Below are positions 4,945-6,893 of a DNA stretch of 6,893 nucleotides, piece by piece. Each line of letters starts with the position of its first letter. Within the stretch, counting starts at the first letter, position 1. This DNA comes from Cyanobacteria bacterium UBA947 (GTDB taxonomy: Bacteria > Cyanobacteriota > Vampirovibrionia > Gastranaerophilales > Gastranaerophilaceae): NCBI GenBank assembly GCA_002293275.1, contig DBCX01000015.1, forward strand, positions 1,216 through 8,108. Direction: 5' to 3'. The notes under the pieces are model-generated. The model had not been told where the DNA came from. It ran no database searches and saw nothing but the letters and a program-made list of their open reading frames with translations. A program made the position numbers and the translations under genes.

Positions 4945-6552
4945 ATGCAGATAAATTTTTATCCTTCAATAGCGTTTGGAGCCATGAAAAAGTCACAATT
5001 TAAGAGTCTTGACCTTGCCTGCGTTGAAACTTTTAAAGCACCAATTCAACAGTTCAACACACATGCTGACCTGAACGCGTGGGCTGCGACAAAATTGCTG
5101 CCAAAGTTTGAACTTGAACAATACCACAACAAAAACTATGACGAAACAAAAGAACGGTTGGAACGCTTGCAATGCTGGACCGAGTATTTGGGCAGAAAAG
5201 ACAACTTCTACGACGAGCATCCTGCTCAGGCATTGTTTATTTTCAACTCCATAACCAAAGATATAAAACCGAACAACCGCGAGATGCCGCCAATTTTTGA
5301 TGCTGCGGTGCTTGCGAAAACAGTTGAAAATTTTGATATTAACAGTAATTTCAAAAAGGCCTACGAAAACAACCTGCGTATATATAATATGAGTTTAGGT
5401 GATGAAGTCGACACAGGCGAGACAGAAACCAAGTGGGTGAGAATCCCTTCAAAATACAACGACCGGGAAAATTTTGAGGCCAATGTAGTCAAATTAAAAA
5501 TGCTATCGCACCGCAGCTGGTGTACAAAATCATCTCAAGCCGGACCTTATTTAGAAAAAGGCGATTTTCACATATATCTTAAAAACGGCCAGCCAAAGGC
5601 CGGGATTCGGCTAATCTTTAACAGAATAGCAGAAATTCAAGGCGAGAAAAATAACAGCGTTGTTCCGTTCCGATATGTTGACAAGATTGATGAGTATATC
5701 AAAGAACACAAATTTAACACAGATAACGTACGATGGGGCATAGAGCAGGCAAAAGAACAACGCGAGGATTTTGACAAATTGAATTCAGAAATTGCGGAGC
5801 TGATAAAAAACAATGATTATGACGCTGTTCTAAAAATAGCCGAAATCGAAGTAACTTACGAAGACGGCAAACGCGTCTTATCGAATTATGGGCAGCCCCT
5901 GAATGATTGTAATTGGCAAGAACTGGGGGTTAATGAAAACAAACTGCTGAAAGATGTCGTAAAAATTAAAGGTTGGGCAAGATTTGAAGATTCCACTGCA
6001 ACGGATTTAAGCAAGTTGGAATACATCGGCGGCGATGTATACTTTAATAAACGTTCACATATAACCGATTTGAGCAACTTAAAGTACATCCGAGGCAACG
6101 CAGAGTTTGAAAAGTCAAAAGTGAACGATTTGAGCAGCCTGGAATACATCGGCGGCAATGCGAACTTTAAAGGCACAGACGTAACCGATTTGGGCAATTT
6201 AAGACGCGTAGACGGCAATGCATACTTTAGTCACGCAAAGGTAACCAATTTGAGCAGGTTGGAATACGTTGGCGAAGATGGATTTTTCAGAGATACAGGC
6301 GTCACTGATTTGAGCAGATTAAAGTACATTTTTGGCAATGCGAAGTTTGAAGACTCAAAAGTCACCGACCTGAGCAGTTTGGGATGCATTAGCGGCTTTG
6401 CAAACTTTGAAAAATGTCCCGTAAAATCCGTACCGTCTTTAACCGCTATCGGAAAAGATTTGTACCTGAGCTCGGAAGAACAAAGAGAAATATTTAAGAA
6501 CGTTAAAGTCGAAAGGGAAATAATAGTCCGTCAAACTACAAGTTCTGAATAG
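4945..6552 (+). CDS. WCT-motif protein with C-terminal leucine-rich-type repeats
   Basis: The 535-residue protein has three regions. Residues 1-180 are hydrophilic and mostly helical, beginning MQINFYPSIAFGA, with no classical signal peptide. Residues 185-255 form a distinctive globular segment with SHRSWCTKS (WCT at 192-194), GDFHIYLKNGQPKAGIR, AEIQGEKNN and FRYVDKIDEYI. I recall such WCT...EIQG segments in hypothetical proteins from gut bacteria and phages, function unknown. A helical linker (260-300) leads to a half-repeat (333-352), seven repeats of 20-21 residues (353-493) and a degenerate final coil ending at residue 535. Such repeats usually build an elongated binding surface. The ATG at 4945 is preferred because the N-terminal 'INF...FGA' peptide looks like a conserved start; ATG 4984 has GGAG only two bases away. 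Base composition is more AT-rich than the first operon: 23 of 60 G/C at 5701-5760 versus 32 of 60 at 1981-2040. This hints at a different origin or constraint. Its end overlaps the convergent gene by 17 bp. Confidence 0.85.
   Translation: MQINFYPSIAFGAMKKSQFKSLDLACVETFKAPIQQFNTHADLNAWAATKLLPKFELEQYHNKNYDETKERLERLQCWTEYLGRKDNFYDEHPAQALFIFNSITKDIKPNNREMPPIFDAAVLAKTVENFDINSNFKKAYENNLRIYNMSLGDEVDTGETETKWVRIPSKYNDRENFEANVVKLKMLSHRSWCTKSSQAGPYLEKGDFHIYLKNGQPKAGIRLIFNRIAEIQGEKNNSVVPFRYVDKIDEYIKEHKFNTDNVRWGIEQAKEQREDFDKLNSEIAELIKNNDYDAVLKIAEIEVTYEDGKRVLSNYGQPLNDCNWQELGVNENKLLKDVVKIKGWARFEDSTATDLSKLEYIGGDVYFNKRSHITDLSNLKYIRGNAEFEKSKVNDLSSLEYIGGNANFKGTDVTDLGNLRRVDGNAYFSHAKVTNLSRLEYVGEDGFFRDTGVTDLSRLKYIFGNAKFEDSKVTDLSSLGCISGFANFEKCPVKSVPSLTAIGKDLYLSSEEQREIFKNVKVEREIIVRQTTSSE
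6001..6423 (+). repeat. Seven tandem 60-63-nt coding repeats (20-21 residues each)
   Basis: The units start at 6001, 6064, 6124, 6184, 6244, 6304 and 6364. The first is 63 nt; the rest are exactly 60 nt. The protein consensus by position is T-D-L-S-x-L-x-Y-I-x-G-N-A-x-F-x-x-S-K-V. Best conserved are Leu3, Leu6, Ile or Val9, Phe15 and Val or Ile20; Gly11 is also common. A half-unit precedes (5941-6000, VVKIKGWARFEDS) and a degenerate unit follows (from 6424, VPSLTAIGKDLYL), so the array looks capped at both ends. The DNA copies differ at many positions, so the duplications are old and protein-level selection keeps the period. Confidence 0.9.
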
Positions 6553-6893
6553 CTTTGCTATCGCCGTCGATGTCTTCTTTGAGCATCTTTTTGACGACAT
6601 CGCCTTGCGTATCAAGCATCTTGCAAACGGTTTCAATATTGCGGACCTTGTTTGAAAGGATGGTATCGGCGCTTGCCGTGATATTGCCGGTGATGTTCTG
6701 ATAAGCCGCAAGCGCCGCTGATGAAGTACCTTGCATCAGGTTTGCCATAACCATCGCCGGAAGCCCAAATTCGCCCAGGTAAGGTGCAGCCGCCTGCATA
6801 ATCCCGCCCCAGCCTGATATAACGCCGGCCAACGGCATAACAATATTTTTACCTGACCAGCCGTAACCCGAGCCGCCGCCAAGCCCCCAGGCC
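6536..6893 (-). CDS. Hypothetical Gly/Ala-rich protein, start beyond the right edge
   Basis: The minus-strand frame is open from the window edge to TAG at 6538-6536, giving 118 residues. An internal ATG exists at 6838, but the same frame continues upstream without a stop (reading WGLGGGSGYGWSGKNIV), so the gene most likely starts outside. The visible part has a Gly-rich beginning, a small-residue helical stretch (IMQAAAPYLGEFGLPAMVMANL, SSAALAAYQNI), then a polar helical C-terminus (SNKVRNIETVCKML, VVKKMLKEDIDGDS). The hydrophobic patches are short and interrupted by Gly and Pro, so a membrane span is not clear. I do not recognise the family. Its last 17 bases overlap the convergent repeat-protein gene. 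Frame integrity and residue composition make it more plausible than the overlapping frame at 6439-6711. Confidence 0.7.
   Translation of the reverse strand, partial: AWGLGGGSGYGWSGKNIVMPLAGVISGWGGIMQAAAPYLGEFGLPAMVMANLMQGTSSAALAAYQNITGNITASADTILSNKVRNIETVCKMLDTQGDVVKKMLKEDIDGDSKAIQNL

Noticed and set aside
6001..6423. CRISPR-like or minisatellite array from the regular 60-nt period
   Set aside because: The period is within one reading frame, the units are contiguous without spacers, and the DNA copies are divergent while protein positions are kept, as expected for a solenoid repeat.
6439..6711. 90-codon minus-strand open frame
   Set aside because: It overlaps the repeat gene's end and the better-supported minus-strand frame at 6536-6893, which stays open to the window edge.

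Overview
The window is compact bacterial DNA on the standard genetic code, with genes on both strands, short or absent intergenic gaps and no RNA gene, CRISPR array or insertion sequence that I can see. Three genes are confidently recognised enzymes of general metabolism: tyrosyl-tRNA synthetase, serine O-acetyltransferase and a zinc-type dehydrogenase. A fourth is a dCMP-deaminase-family enzyme. The remaining six are lineage-specific or unrecognised. From memory, the short coiled-coil proteins, the minus-strand protein with a conserved TKQTGAQL segment and the N-terminal 'INF...FGA' peptide resemble proteins of gut Melainabacteria (Gastranaerophilales). I could not check this, so the taxonomy is a weak inference.

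Region 1-2438 (plus) is a tight operon. It holds the 3' part of tyrS, cysE overlapping it by four bases (ATGA), and a 315-residue medium-chain dehydrogenase nine bases further on. Each has a Shine-Dalgarno-like purine run. Region 2439-3200 starts with a 125-bp non-coding leader, followed by two small helical genes of 90 and 111 residues, 28 bp apart. The second abuts, stop codon to stop codon, a minus-strand gene (3201-3668) that starts at TTG behind a strong GGAGGA site and is preceded by a TTGCAT-17-TATAAT promoter.

Region 3669-4212 carries that promoter and, diverging from it, a cytidine/deoxycytidylate deaminase-family gene whose real start is probably 3772. It is followed by an unrecognised 214-residue gene (4268-4912) and a 535-residue protein (4945-6552). 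The 535-residue protein combines a WCT-containing globular region with seven 20-21-residue leucine-rich-type repeats. These three genes lack a convincing ribosome binding site. Instead each has a -10-like hexamer 5-7 bases before its start codon, which suggests leaderless transcripts and marks them off from the other genes.

Region 6536-6893 (minus) is the 3' part of another unrecognised Gly/Ala-rich gene that runs off the right edge. Its stop region overlaps the end of the repeat-protein gene by 17 bp.

No complete novel system can be demonstrated. The best candidates for follow-up are the WCT/repeat protein, the run of apparently leaderless genes, and the cluster of small coiled-coil proteins at 2564-3668.
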